Source: CAYYWP01 sp050176585 (GTDB lineage: Bacteria > Desulfobacterota > Binatia > HRBIN30 > CADEER01). From it: a stretch of DNA of 64,000 nucleotides. Position numbers and translations under genes: made by a program. Location of the stretch: assembly GCA_050176585.1 (NCBI GenBank), contig JBFXHX010000002.1:62001-126000 (forward strand), in the 5' to 3' direction. This document shows positions 7,370 through 15,985 of the stretch, in pieces; the stretch's first letter is position 1, and every line of letters begins with the position of its first letter. The notes under the pieces were generated by a model. That model worked only from the letters and a program-made list of their open reading frames with translations. It did no database searches and was not told the DNA's origin.

Positions 7370-9130
7370 GTGGCCATCAGCAATGCCGAGATCGGGAAGC
7401 GTCTGCGCGAGATGGCGCTCTTCCTGGACATGACCGATGTGCCGTTCAAGCCGCGGGCGTATGAAAAAGCGGCGCGCGCCGTAGAGGGACTGGATCGGGT
7501 GGCGGCGGATCTGTACGCCCAGGGCGGCGTGCGCGCGCTGGCCCGGTTGCCGGGCATCGGCAAGGGCATCGCGAATCGGATCGGCGAGCTGGTGCGCACC
7601 GGCACCTGCGCGGACTTGGAAGAGCTGCGCCGGGCCACTCCGGTCGACGTCCGCACGCTCACGAGCATCGAGGGCGTCGGCCCGAAGCTCGTCAAGCTGC
7701 TCTACGCGGAGCTCGGCGTCCGCACGCTCGACGATCTCGGGCGCGCCGCGCAGGCGGGCGCGATCCGCGCCCTCCCGCACAGCGGCGAGCGCACCGAGGC
7801 GAAGATCCTGCAAGGCATCGCGCTGCTCCGCCAGCGCAGCGGCCGCCAGCCGATCGGGGCCGTTCTCGACTTCGCGCGCGATCTCGAGGCGCGCCTCGGC
7901 GCCTTCCCCGCGGTAGCACAGGTCGCCGTCGCAGGCTCGCTGCGGCGGCGCAAGGAGACGATCGGCGACCTCGATTTCCTCGTGATCTCCGAGGCGCCCG
8001 CGGCGGTCACGCAGTTCTTCGCGACGCTGCCCGAGGTCGAGCACGTGCACGGCAGCGGCCCGACCAAGACGATGGTGCGCTTGCGCAACGGCATGGATGC
8101 CGACCTCCGCGTGGTTCCCACGGAGAGTTTTGGCGCTGCGCTGGCCTACTTCACCGGTTCGAAGGATCACAACATCGCATTGCGCCGCCTCGCGATCGAG
8201 CGCGGGCTCAAGCTCAACGAGTACGGCGTCTTCGACGGCGACCGCGCGATTGCCGGCGCGACGGAGGCGGACGTATACGCGGCGCTCGGGCTCCCGTATA
8301 TCCCTCCCGAGCTCCGCGAGATGACCGGCGAAGTCGAAGCCGCCCGCGCCGGCGCCCTCCCCGACCTGATCGCCCCTGGCGCATTGCGCGGCGATGTGCA
8401 GATCCAGACCGACTGGACCGACGGAGCCGACTCACTCGCGGCGATGGCACAAGCGGCGCGCGGCCGTGGGCTCGAGTACATCGCCATCACCGATCACACG
8501 CGGAGTCTCGCGATGATGGGCTCCGATGAACCGGCGCTGCGCGCGCAGATGGCGGCCATCCGGGCGCTGGACGCGGCAGGGCTCGGTGGGTTCCGCGTGC
8601 TCACCGGCGCCGAGGTGAACATCGACAAGGAGGGTGCGCTCGACATGCCGGATGAGCTACTCGCCGAGCTCGACGTGGTCGGCGTCGCCGTCCACTCGCA
8701 CTTTCACCTCTCGCGCGGCGAGCAGACTGCGCGCGTGGTGCGGGCGATGGAGAACCCGCACGCGGACATTCTCTTCCACTTGACCGCGCGGCTGCTCGGC
8801 AAGCGCGAGCCGATCGACATCGACATCGAGGCGGTGATCGCGGCCGCCAAGCGCACGGGCACGGTGCTGGAGATCGACGCCCTGCCCGACCGCCTCGACC
8901 TGCGCGATGAGCATGTCCGTAAAGCGGTCGCCGCCGGCGTGCCGCTGGTGATCGACAGCGACGCCCACGCGACTGCCCACCTCCGCTATCCCGACGATTA
9001 CGGCATCGCCGTGGCCCGCCGCGGTTGGGCGCGCGCCGCCGACGTGATCAACACGCTGCCGCTGGAGGGCTTCCGCGCGCGCCTCAAAGGAGCTGCCGCG
9101 CCGCGGCGCGCTCGAAGGTCGCGCCGGTGA
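7370..9130 (+). CDS. polX: DNA polymerase X family protein with PHP domain
   Basis: 586-residue bacterial/archaeal PolX starting at GTG. Order: helix-hairpin-helix 8-kDa-like region (RLPGIGKGIANRI, SIEGVGPKL), palm with GSLRRRKETIGDLDFLV (catalytic Asp pair), then a C-terminal PHP domain from about residue 340. It is expected to fill gaps in base-excision or double-strand-break repair, and PHP normally gives 3'-5' exonuclease activity. Here PHP motif I, usually DLHxH, reads DVQIQTDWTDG, so both metal-binding histidines are replaced by Gln. Later PHP motifs (AITDHTRS, VHSHF, DSDAH) remain. The exonuclease may be weak or absent. Confidence 0.95.
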   Translation: MAISNAEIGKRLREMALFLDMTDVPFKPRAYEKAARAVEGLDRVAADLYAQGGVRALARLPGIGKGIANRIGELVRTGTCADLEELRRATPVDVRTLTSIEGVGPKLVKLLYAELGVRTLDDLGRAAQAGAIRALPHSGERTEAKILQGIALLRQRSGRQPIGAVLDFARDLEARLGAFPAVAQVAVAGSLRRRKETIGDLDFLVISEAPAAVTQFFATLPEVEHVHGSGPTKTMVRLRNGMDADLRVVPTESFGAALAYFTGSKDHNIALRRLAIERGLKLNEYGVFDGDRAIAGATEADVYAALGLPYIPPELREMTGEVEAARAGALPDLIAPGALRGDVQIQTDWTDGADSLAAMAQAARGRGLEYIAITDHTRSLAMMGSDEPALRAQMAAIRALDAAGLGGFRVLTGAEVNIDKEGALDMPDELLAELDVVGVAVHSHFHLSRGEQTARVVRAMENPHADILFHLTARLLGKREPIDIDIEAVIAAAKRTGTVLEIDALPDRLDLRDEHVRKAVAAGVPLVIDSDAHATAHLRYPDDYGIAVARRGWARAADVINTLPLEGFRARLKGAAAPRRARRSRR

Positions 9131-9153
9131 CAGCTCCGCGCCGCCGCGCTGAG

Positions 9154-9303
9154 AGGCGGTTACGCGGTCCTGTTAGGCGCCGGTGACCGCTGGACCGATC
9201 GGCTCAGGGCACGCTGCAGGCATCTCCGGGGTGTAAACGATTTCCGCGGACTTCTGTTGAACGACGTCCGCTAACAACCTAACCCGTCACAGCGTAACAG
9301 CCT
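9154..9303. repeat. Inverted-arm intergenic repeat, copy 1
   Basis: Left arm AGGCGGTTACGCGGT (9154-9168) and right arm ACAGCGTAACAGCCT (9289-9303) are reverse complements at 13 of 15 positions, with about 120 bases between. It fills the gap between the convergent polX and serine hydrolase genes, each arm lying within 25 bases of a stop codon. Similar paired arms recur at 11291-11417 and 13425-13571. A large stem-loop acting as a bidirectional terminator or mRNA stabiliser, or a MITE/REP-like element, are possible readings. Confidence 0.6.
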
Positions 9304-9314
9304 GGCTCAGCAAC

Positions 9315-10478
9315 CTACCCCGGAACGCCCAGCGCGGAGCGAATGGCGTCGCCGATGGCGACGAACGGATTGCCAACCGGGTTCATCGGTCCGTCGAACA
9401 GGCGGTTGTGACAGATGCCGACGGCGAGTCGCGCGTCCAGATCGGCCCAGCCGACCGCGCCACCGGCGCCCGGAAACGCCAGCGTGCGCGGGTTGCGCCC
9501 GATCGCTGCCGGCGAGGGCGGAGATTCCCCGCCGAGATAAAATCCGCCCTGGCCGAGGTGCATCGGGAACCCGAGGATCGCGTCGATCTCCTCGGCGCGC
9601 TCGCGCGGCACGGTGAACGAGCGCACGCGCTCCGCCGACAGCAGACGCACGCCGTCGAGCGCGCCGCCATGCGCGAGAAGGGCGAAGAAGCGGGCGAGGC
9701 TGCGCGCGTTGAACAGGCCGCCGAAGCCTGGGAGACAGGCGCGGCGCACATCGGGGCGTCCCATGAACTCCTGCGTCAGGGCTGTGATGGGTTGGACGGC
9801 CATCGCAAACAGGCGCGCGGTCTCAGGGTCTTGTGGCGGCGCATCGGGCGGCGGCGGGGGCAGGTCTTGCAGTGTCGCGACGCGCGCTTGCTCGTGGTCC
9901 GGTGTGCCTACCCACAAGTCGTCGATCGCGAGCGGCGCGCAGATCTCCTCCTGGAGGAATCGCCCGAAAGCCCGCCGCTGCGGATCGGTGCGGCGCACGA
10001 TCTCGCCTATGAGCCAGCCGTAGTTCAGGGCCAGGTAGGCGCTCCGCGTCCCCGGCGGGAAGATGGGCTCGAGGGCGGCGATGCGCTCGGCCATCCACTC
10101 CCAATCGCACAAGCGATCCGGTGTGACGTCGGCAGGCATCTGCGGAACGCCGAGCCGATGCGTGAGCACCTGGCGCACGGTGGCGGCGCCCTTGCCATGG
10201 GCGCCGAATTCCGGCCAATAGCGCGCGATCGGCGCTTCGTAGTCCAGCAGCCCGCGCTCGGCTTGCAGGTGCAATGCGGTGGCGGCGACCGCTTTCGTCA
10301 CCGAGAACACGGGGAACAGCGTGCGCGCGTCCACCGGTCGCCCCGACGCCTCGTCCGCGAGGCCGCCGCACACGTCGACCACCAACTCACCATCGAGGTA
10401 GGCGGCCACCTGCACGCCGATCTCGCCCGCGGCGAGGGCCGCGTCGACCGCGCGTTGAACCGCGGTGTTCGCGTTCAT
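9315..10478 (-). CDS. Serine hydrolase, class C beta-lactamase/esterase family
   Basis: 387-residue protein of the beta-lactamase/EstB group (COG1680). The nucleophile motif Ser59-Val-Thr-Lys62 and the GTRSAYLALNYGWLIGE segment carrying the catalytic Tyr are clear. A late PGAGGAVGWADLDAR segment stands where the KTG-like box occurs. No signal peptide is seen, so it is probably a cytoplasmic esterase rather than a penicillin-interacting enzyme. The substrate is unknown. A hairpin and the aldolase gene lie upstream on the same strand. Confidence 0.9.
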   Translation of the reverse strand: MNANTAVQRAVDAALAAGEIGVQVAAYLDGELVVDVCGGLADEASGRPVDARTLFPVFSVTKAVAATALHLQAERGLLDYEAPIARYWPEFGAHGKGAATVRQVLTHRLGVPQMPADVTPDRLCDWEWMAERIAALEPIFPPGTRSAYLALNYGWLIGEIVRRTDPQRRAFGRFLQEEICAPLAIDDLWVGTPDHEQARVATLQDLPPPPPDAPPQDPETARLFAMAVQPITALTQEFMGRPDVRRACLPGFGGLFNARSLARFFALLAHGGALDGVRLLSAERVRSFTVPRERAEEIDAILGFPMHLGQGGFYLGGESPPSPAAIGRNPRTLAFPGAGGAVGWADLDARLAVGICHNRLFDGPMNPVGNPFVAIGDAIRSALGVPG

Positions 10479-10523
10479 GCTTCCCTCCCTTCGCTGACCA
10501 GGGGACCTGTGAACCGCTCGCCC

Positions 10524-10551
10524 TGCGGGCTTCTCAAAACAGAAGCCCGCA
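10524..10551 (-). terminator. Perfect hairpin after the aldolase gene
   Basis: An 11-bp perfect stem (10524-10534 with 10541-10551) with a 6-base loop lies 51 bases past the aldolase stop on the minus strand. There is no U-run after it, so it may be an mRNA 3'-end stabiliser or a Rho-assisted terminator rather than a classical one. Confidence 0.5.
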
Positions 10552-10601
10552 ATGCAGACAAGCCCGCGGCACGGGTGCGGGAGTGGGCGCGCCGCAAAGG
10601 C

Positions 10602-11237
10602 TCAGATGAACTCGGCCGCGGCAGCGAGGCGGCCGATCCAGTCGCTCGGCAGAAGGGTCACCGTGCCGCCGAATTGCTTCGTGTAGAGGACGATCTTCGC
10701 GGTCTCTTCCAGCAGCATCGCGCGCGTCGCCGCCTGGCGAAGGCTCGCGCCGACGGTCATGAGCCCGTGGTTCTGGAGAATGCAGCCGCGGCTTTCCTTC
10801 AAGGCCTCGCCGACCGCGTCCGCGAGCTCCTGCGAGCCCGGCATGTACCAGGGCACGGTCACCGTGTCGGCGAGGACTACGGCCTCGGTATTTATCGGCG
10901 GGAAGGATTGATTGCAGATGCCGAACGCCGTCGCGATGGGCGCGTGCGTGTGTACGGCGGCGGTCACGTCGGTCCGGACTGCATAGCAGCGGGCGTGCAT
11001 GGGGAACTCGACTGAAGGCCGCCTCGCGCCCTCGACCACGGACCCGTCGGCCCGGATCCGCACGAGATCCGCCTCGGTCAGATTGCCCTTGTACATCTGG
11101 CTGGGCGTGATCCACAGCGTCCCCGCTTCTTCCGCGCGGGCGCTGATGTTCCCGCCCGTACAAGTGAGCAGCCCCATCGAGAACAGCTCATTGGTGATCT
11201 GGATGATCTGCTGGCGGGCTTCCCTGTCCGTGAGCAT
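10602..11237 (-). CDS. Class II aldolase/adducin family protein
   Basis: 211-residue protein of the fuculose-1-phosphate aldolase/RhaD/AraD fold. Zinc ligands His96 and His98 (VHTHAP), His157 (QNHGLMTVG) and Glu77 (SVEFPMH) can be placed, as can the N-terminal TGGNIS phosphate-binding motif. It would cleave or epimerise a phosphorylated or free sugar acid; the true substrate is not readable. The ATG at 11237 has a GGGAGG Shine-Dalgarno. The frame stays open to 11492, but that extension has no family similarity and crosses a repeat. Confidence 0.9.
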   Translation of the reverse strand: MLTDREARQQIIQITNELFSMGLLTCTGGNISARAEEAGTLWITPSQMYKGNLTEADLVRIRADGSVVEGARRPSVEFPMHARCYAVRTDVTAAVHTHAPIATAFGICNQSFPPINTEAVVLADTVTVPWYMPGSQELADAVGEALKESRGCILQNHGLMTVGASLRQAATRAMLLEETAKIVLYTKQFGGTVTLLPSDWIGRLAAAAEFI

Positions 11238-11290
11238 CGATACCTCCCGGCAATGCTGCGGAAAGACTGTCGCGCCGCAGTTGCGGCCAT

Positions 11291-11417
11291 AGGCTGTTAC
11301 GCTGTGAAGCTGTGGGGTACTCGAGCTCTGGGCGTGGGCCCGCCGCTGTCGCGCCAGTCGCCGCTCGCCTCGAAAGTGTTTCCCGCTTTCCGTAGCTGCG
11401 GAACAGCGTAACCGCCT
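11291..11417. repeat. Inverted-arm intergenic repeat, copy 2
   Basis: Left arm AGGCTGTTACGCTGT (11291-11305) and right arm ACAGCGTAACCGCCT (11403-11417) pair at 14 of 15 positions across 97 bases. The right arm begins 6 bases after the tyrS stop on the minus strand. It belongs to the same family as the elements at 9154 and 13425. Confidence 0.6.
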
Positions 11418-11422
11418 GGAAA

Positions 11423-12619
11423 TCATCTGACCCGCACGCGGATTGCGCGCCGCTTGCCGACTTCGAGCACGAGCGCGGTTTCGCTCGCGCACGGGAGCTC
11501 CTCGCCTTCCACCGTCTGACCGTCTACGCGCACGGCGCGCTGGGCGATCAGTCGCCGCGCTTCGGAGTTCGACTTCACCAAATTGGCCTCTTTCAGCAGA
11601 CCGGGCAGCCAGACGCGCCCCTCTTTCGCGCTCACCGCGATCTCCTCGAGCGTGTCCGCGTCGATGTGGCGCGCTTGGAAGCGCGCTTCGAACGCCCGCC
11701 GCGCGGCCGCGGCGGCTTCCGCATCGTGGAAGCGGGCGACGAGGAGCTCGGCCAGTGCTTTCTTGGCGTCCATTGGATGCGCGGCGGAATGGTGTAGATC
11801 AGCCCGCAGAGCCGCGACATCGACGTCGGTCAGCAGCTCGTACCAGCGCAGCATGAGCTCGTCGGAGATCGACATCACCTTCCCGAAGAACTCTCCCGGT
11901 GGCTCGCCGACACCCACGTAATTGCCGAGCGACTTACTCATCTTCTGCACGCCGTCCGTGCCTTCGAGCAGGGGCAGGATGAGCGCGACCTGCGGCGGCT
12001 GGCCGGCATCCTTCTGCAATTGGCGGCCGAGCAGGATGTTGAAGGTTTGATCGGTGCCGCCGAGCTCGACGTCGGCGCGAATCTCCACCGAGTCGTGCGC
12101 CTGCATGAGCGGATAGAGGAATTCGTGGATGCCGATCGGAGCGCCCTCGCGGTACCGCTTCCCGAAGTCGTCGCGCTCGATCATCCGGGCCACGGTGCTC
12201 TGCGCACCGAGGCGGATGACGTCCTCGAAGCTCATGCGACTGAACCACTCGCCGTTCCAGCGCACTTCGGTGCGCTCGCGGTCGAGCACTTTGAACACCT
12301 GCTCCTGGTACGTGCGCGCGGCCGCCTCGACCGTCGCACGGGTCAGCTGCGGCCGCGTGGCCGAGCGCCCGCTCGGGTCGCCCACCATGGCGGTGAAATC
12401 GCCGATGATCAGCACGGTCTGATGCCCGAGATCCTGGAATTGGCGAAGCTTGCTCAGCCCCACGGTGTGGCCCAGGTGGATGTCCGGCGCGGTTGGATCC
12501 ACGCCGAGCTTCACGCGGAGCGGCCGCCCTTGCTCCAGCTTGGCGAGCAACTCCTCCTCGGGAATGATCGCCGAAGTCCCCCGGCGCAGCCGCTCAAGCT
12601 GCTCGCGCGGCGCGATCAT
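11423..12619 (-). CDS. tyrS: Tyrosine--tRNA ligase
   Basis: 398-residue class I aminoacyl-tRNA synthetase that charges tRNA-Tyr. The HIGH-type motif HLGH (residues 48-51), the VGDPSGRS Tyr/ATP site loop and KMSKS (within VQKMSKSLGN) are present. A C-terminal S4-like RNA-binding domain (EANLVKSNSEARRLIAQRAV) completes it. The KMSKS form with S4 tail matches the TyrZ/TyrS2-type bacterial enzymes. The ATG at 12619 overlaps the ymdB stop (ATGA). An inverted-arm repeat follows the stop. Confidence 0.96.
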   Translation of the reverse strand: MIAPREQLERLRRGTSAIIPEEELLAKLEQGRPLRVKLGVDPTAPDIHLGHTVGLSKLRQFQDLGHQTVLIIGDFTAMVGDPSGRSATRPQLTRATVEAAARTYQEQVFKVLDRERTEVRWNGEWFSRMSFEDVIRLGAQSTVARMIERDDFGKRYREGAPIGIHEFLYPLMQAHDSVEIRADVELGGTDQTFNILLGRQLQKDAGQPPQVALILPLLEGTDGVQKMSKSLGNYVGVGEPPGEFFGKVMSISDELMLRWYELLTDVDVAALRADLHHSAAHPMDAKKALAELLVARFHDAEAAAAARRAFEARFQARHIDADTLEEIAVSAKEGRVWLPGLLKEANLVKSNSEARRLIAQRAVRVDGQTVEGEELPCASETALVLEVGKRRAIRVRVR

Positions 12620-13404
12620 GGGCGCTCGACGACTTCCTGGACGCGCCGGATCGCCGTGGCGCGCCCCGTGGCGGCATCGATCTCGATCACCGCTCCCTGT
12701 ACCCACGTGCGGCCGCCGGCCGGCTCGAAGCGGGTCGGCAGGTGGGTGATGAACCGGCGCAGCGCGAGCTCCGCCTTGACGCCGATGATCGACTCGATCG
12801 GCCCGCACATGCCCGCGTCGGTCTGAAACGCGGTGCCGCCCGGCAAGATCCGCTCATCGGCGGACTGGACGTGCGTATGGCTCCCAACCACCCCGCTCGC
12901 GCGTCCCGCGACGTGGTAGGCCATCGCCGCCTTCTCCGAGGTCGCCTCGCAGTGCATGTCGACGAAGATGACCGGCGTCTGTGCGCGCAACCCGGGTAGA
13001 ATGTGCTCGGCAGCTTGAAACGGGCAGTCGACGGCGTCCATGAACACGCGGCCGATCAGATTCATAACCCCGACAGGCTGCCCCGCGGTGGTGCGAAACA
13101 CACCCGAGCCGGTACCGGGGGCGCCGGGGGGGTAATTCGCCGGGCGGAGCAGCCGCGGCTCGCGGTCGAGATAGTCGCCAATCTCCTTGCGCCGCCAAAT
13201 GTGATTCCCCGACGTCAGCACGTCGGCTCCGGCGTCGAAGAGCTCGCGGCAACTGTCCGGGTCGACCCCAGCGCCCCCGGAAATGTTCTCGCAATTCGCC
13301 ACGGTCAGGTCCACGCGCTCGCGGTGAATCAGCTTGGGCAACACCGCGCGGACGGCCAGGCGCCCGGGCTTGCCGACGATATCGCCGAGGAAGAGAAGGT
13401 TCAT
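12616..13404 (-). CDS. ymdB: YmdB family metallophosphoesterase
   Basis: 262-residue protein of the TIGR00282/YmdB group, a calcineurin-like phosphodiesterase active on 2',3'-cyclic nucleotides in Bacillus. Metal-site segments visible are FLGDIVGKPGR, VANCENISGGAGV, LTSGNHIW, DMHCEATSEKAAM and GSHTHVQSADE. In many bacteria ymdB follows rny, as here (171-base gap holding a repeat), and the two may act together in RNA metabolism. It is translationally coupled to tyrS. Confidence 0.95.
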   Translation of the reverse strand: MNLLFLGDIVGKPGRLAVRAVLPKLIHRERVDLTVANCENISGGAGVDPDSCRELFDAGADVLTSGNHIWRRKEIGDYLDREPRLLRPANYPPGAPGTGSGVFRTTAGQPVGVMNLIGRVFMDAVDCPFQAAEHILPGLRAQTPVIFVDMHCEATSEKAAMAYHVAGRASGVVGSHTHVQSADERILPGGTAFQTDAGMCGPIESIIGVKAELALRRFITHLPTRFEPAGGRTWVQGAVIEIDAATGRATAIRRVQEVVERP

Positions 13405-13424
13405 AAGCAGGCGGTGAGGGAGTT

Positions 13425-13571
13425 GGGGGTTACGGGTTAGCGGATTAGGTCAGGCTGTATGCTGGCTGGTAGGCTGTTAGGGGAAGCCCGCGGTCGGGCA
13501 CTGGAGCATGCCCTTGCAGTCATGCGCTCCCGTTCCGCCCTAACAGCTAACCGCCCAACAGCGTAACCCCT
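13425..13571. repeat. Inverted-arm intergenic repeat, copy 3 (nested arms)
   Basis: The outer arms are 13426-13434 (GGGGTTACG) with 13562-13570 (CGTAACCCC). Inner arms are GCTGTTAGGG around 13473-13482 and CCCTAACAGC at 13538-13547. The sequence is built from GGTTA/GGCTGTTA-type units like copies 1 and 2. It sits between the rny stop (5 bases away) and the ymdB start. Confidence 0.55.
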
Positions 13572-13575
13572 GCCC

Positions 13576-15138
13576 TCAGCGGGCAAACTCAGAAGCCCGG
13601 ATCTCCCGAATGACCGTCACTTTGATCTGGCCCGGGTAGGTCATCTCGCTCTCGATCTTGCGCGCCACCTCGTGTGCCAGCATGGCCGCCTGGTCATCGC
13701 CCACGACGCTGGGAGCCACGATGAGGCGGATCTCGCGCCCGGCCTGAACGGCGAAGGATTTCTCCACGCCTTTGAAGGAGTTGCTGATCCGCTCGAGGTC
13801 CTCCAAACGGCGCACATAGCTCTCGAGCATCTCCCGGCGCGCGCCTGGGCGCGCCCCCGAGAGCGCATCGGCCGCGTCGACCAGCGGGGCCAGAATCGTC
13901 TCCGCCTTCACCTCCTCGTGATGGGCCGCGATGGCGTTGACGATCTTCGCCGATTCGCCGTAGCGCCGCGCGATGTCGGCGCCGATAATGGCATGCGAGC
14001 CCTCCACCTCGTGCGTCAGGGCCTTGCCGATGTCGTGCAACAGGGCGGCCCGGCGCGCCTGCTTCTCGTTCAAGCCGAGCTCGGCGGCCATCGCTCCGCA
14101 GATGAAGGCGGCCTCGATCGAGTGCATGAGCACGTTCTGGGCATAGCTATACCGGTACTGGAGCATGCCGATGAGCTTCACCAGCTCGGGATGCACGCCG
14201 TGGATGCCGACCTCCAGGATGGCTTTCTGGCCCGCTTCCCGGACGCTTTCCTCGACCGACTCCTCGGCTTTGCGCACGACCTCCTCGATCCGGCCGGGGT
14301 GGATGCGACCGTCGCTGATCAGCCGCTCGAGCGCGCGCTTGGCGATCTCGCGGCGAATGGGGTTGAAGCAGGACACGACGACCGCTTCCGGGGTATCGTC
14401 GATGATCAGATCGACGCCAGTCGCGGCTTCGAGCGCACGGATGTTGCGGCCTTCGCGGCCGATGATCCGGCCCTTCAGATCGTCGCTCGGCAGGTGGACG
14501 ACCGAAACCGTCCGCTCGGCGACGAACTCCCCGGCCAGCCGCTCGATCGCGATCGAGACGATCTTCTTCGCCTGGCGGTCGGACTCCTCGCGCGCCTCCT
14601 GCTCGATCAGCCGAATGCGTTTCGCGGCGACGTGGCGCGCTTCGTCCTCCATGGACTGCACGAGCTGTTGCCGAGCTTCGTCGCGCGTGAGCCCGGCGGT
14701 TTGTTCGAGCTGATTGCGCGCATCGTCGATCAGCCGCTGGAGAGACTCCTCTTTGGCGGCCAGGCCCTGCTCGCGCTCGATGACAGTCTGCTCCCGCCGC
14801 TTCGATTCCGAATCCCGTTTGTCGATCTGCTCGGTGCGCCGATCCACGATCTCTTCGCGCGTGGCCAACCGGCGCTCCGTGGCCAGGATCTCGCGCCGCT
14901 GCTCCTTGACCTCCTGCTCGAACTCCTCGCGGGCCTTCAGTATTGCCTCTTTGCCCTCCAGCTCGGCCGCTTTTCGAATCGCCTCCGCTTCGTTCCTCGC
15001 CTCGATCAGCGCGCGCTCGCCCGCTTCACGGTTTGCCCGCGTCTCCCCCGCGGTCCGGCGGCGCCGCAGGGAGTCCAGTAAAACAGCCATCACCATGGCC
15101 AGCCCCAGGCTGGCCAGAATCAGCACCGCGTATCTCAT
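13576..15138 (-). CDS. rny: Ribonuclease Y
   Basis: 520-residue membrane-anchored endoribonuclease that starts mRNA decay. Order: N-terminal transmembrane segment (residues 3-20), a long charged coiled coil to about 190, a KH domain (DLKGRIIGREGRNIRALEAATG), then the HD domain with ALLHDIGKALTHE and GSHAIIGAD. The length matches the usual 510-520. The ATG at 15138 has a GGGGGT Shine-Dalgarno about 10 bases upstream and lies inside the end of the 5-FCL frame. Open frame before 15138 is not rny-like. Confidence 0.96.
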   Translation of the reverse strand: MRYAVLILASLGLAMVMAVLLDSLRRRRTAGETRANREAGERALIEARNEAEAIRKAAELEGKEAILKAREEFEQEVKEQRREILATERRLATREEIVDRRTEQIDKRDSESKRREQTVIEREQGLAAKEESLQRLIDDARNQLEQTAGLTRDEARQQLVQSMEDEARHVAAKRIRLIEQEAREESDRQAKKIVSIAIERLAGEFVAERTVSVVHLPSDDLKGRIIGREGRNIRALEAATGVDLIIDDTPEAVVVSCFNPIRREIAKRALERLISDGRIHPGRIEEVVRKAEESVEESVREAGQKAILEVGIHGVHPELVKLIGMLQYRYSYAQNVLMHSIEAAFICGAMAAELGLNEKQARRAALLHDIGKALTHEVEGSHAIIGADIARRYGESAKIVNAIAAHHEEVKAETILAPLVDAADALSGARPGARREMLESYVRRLEDLERISNSFKGVEKSFAVQAGREIRLIVAPSVVGDDQAAMLAHEVARKIESEMTYPGQIKVTVIREIRASEFAR

Positions 15139-15748
15139 CGTCGTCAGTGACCCCCTTTCCAAACCGGGACCCCAGCTCCCCGGCCCAGCAGTCGTGCAGG
15201 CCGCTTTCGGTAGCGACCGCATCGAGCCGCAGATCCCAGGCGTCGCGCGGGATCAGCGGCACGCGCTGGAACTCGTATCCGAGCCCGATCAGAAAGCCGG
15301 GGCGCTCAGACCCGGCAAAGGCGCGGTCGTAATGCCCACCACCGCGGCCGACCCGGCCGCCCCATTGGTCCCAGGCCAGCAGCGGCACCAGGGCAATCGC
15401 GCGAGGTCGATCGATATCGGCCAGCGGGTCGCCGACCGGCTCGGGTATGCCCAACGGCCCAGGCCGCATGGGCGCCGCAGGTCGGTGCTCGGCGAAGTCC
15501 ATTCGTTGGCCGACGAGCCGCGGCAGGAAAATGCGCTTGCCCTGCGCATCTGCCGCGGCGAGCAGCACATCGGTCGGCACCTCATTGTCCGTCGCCACGT
15601 ACCCCAACACCGCGGGCGCGGCGCGAAACGCCGCCAGCCCCTCCACGAAGCGGGCGACCGCCGCCCCGACCGCGCGGGCGTGGTCTGGGCTGAGCGCGCG
15701 CCGTTGCCGGCGCATGCTCAGTCGAATGCCTGTTTTCGTCGCGTCCAT
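15026..15748 (-). CDS. 5-formyltetrahydrofolate cyclo-ligase
   Basis: 240-residue MTHFS family enzyme (ATP-dependent conversion of 5-formyl-THF to 5,10-methenyl-THF). The N-terminal RRQRRALS, the FLPRLVG segment and the ATP site GGRVGRGGGHYDRAF are clear. Usual members are near 190-200 residues and end around LDAVATE. Here the frame reads on for about 40 residues, overlapping the rny start by 113 bases. The extension has no homology appearance, so the original stop was probably lost. The position between the zapA/6S region and rny matches a widespread arrangement. Confidence 0.92.
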   Translation of the reverse strand: MDATKTGIRLSMRRQRRALSPDHARAVGAAVARFVEGLAAFRAAPAVLGYVATDNEVPTDVLLAAADAQGKRIFLPRLVGQRMDFAEHRPAAPMRPGPLGIPEPVGDPLADIDRPRAIALVPLLAWDQWGGRVGRGGGHYDRAFAGSERPGFLIGLGYEFQRVPLIPRDAWDLRLDAVATESGLHDCWAGELGSRFGKGVTDDDEIRGADSGQPGAGHGDGCFTGLPAAPPDRGGDAGKP

Positions 15749-15770
15749 CCCGGCTTTTCGGCTCGGGACG

Positions 15771-15906
15771 GGCGTATGCGGTCAGATCCCGATCAACGTC
15801 ACGCGATCAATCGGCAGCCTCTGCGGCGCTACGCCGCCGCCCCCTGCTGTTTCCTACTTCCGAATCGACGTAAGCCGCTTGTGGACACATCTTCTAGCAT
15901 CGCGCC
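15771..15906 (-). ncRNA. ssrS: Possible 6S RNA (SsrS)
   Basis: The zapA to 5-FCL gap is the classical site of 6S RNA, and here it is 237 bases with no gene. The minus-strand transcript can fold as one rod: GGCG..AUGC at the 5' end (15897-15906) pairs with GCAU.CGCC at the 3' end (15771-15779), and ACGUC with GACGU lies inside. A GAUGUGUCCACAAGCGG stretch resembles the 5' side of the E. coli 6S bubble (GAUGUUCGCAAGCGG). The 136-base core is shorter than the usual 160-200, so true ends may lie outside. It would sequester sigma-70 RNA polymerase. Confidence 0.4.
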
Positions 15907-15985
15907 GCGCACAGCCGCGGCAAAGGACCGCGCTCTCTCCACCGCACCGACCGCTCTCGGCCACCCGGTGACACCGGGTAGTCCG

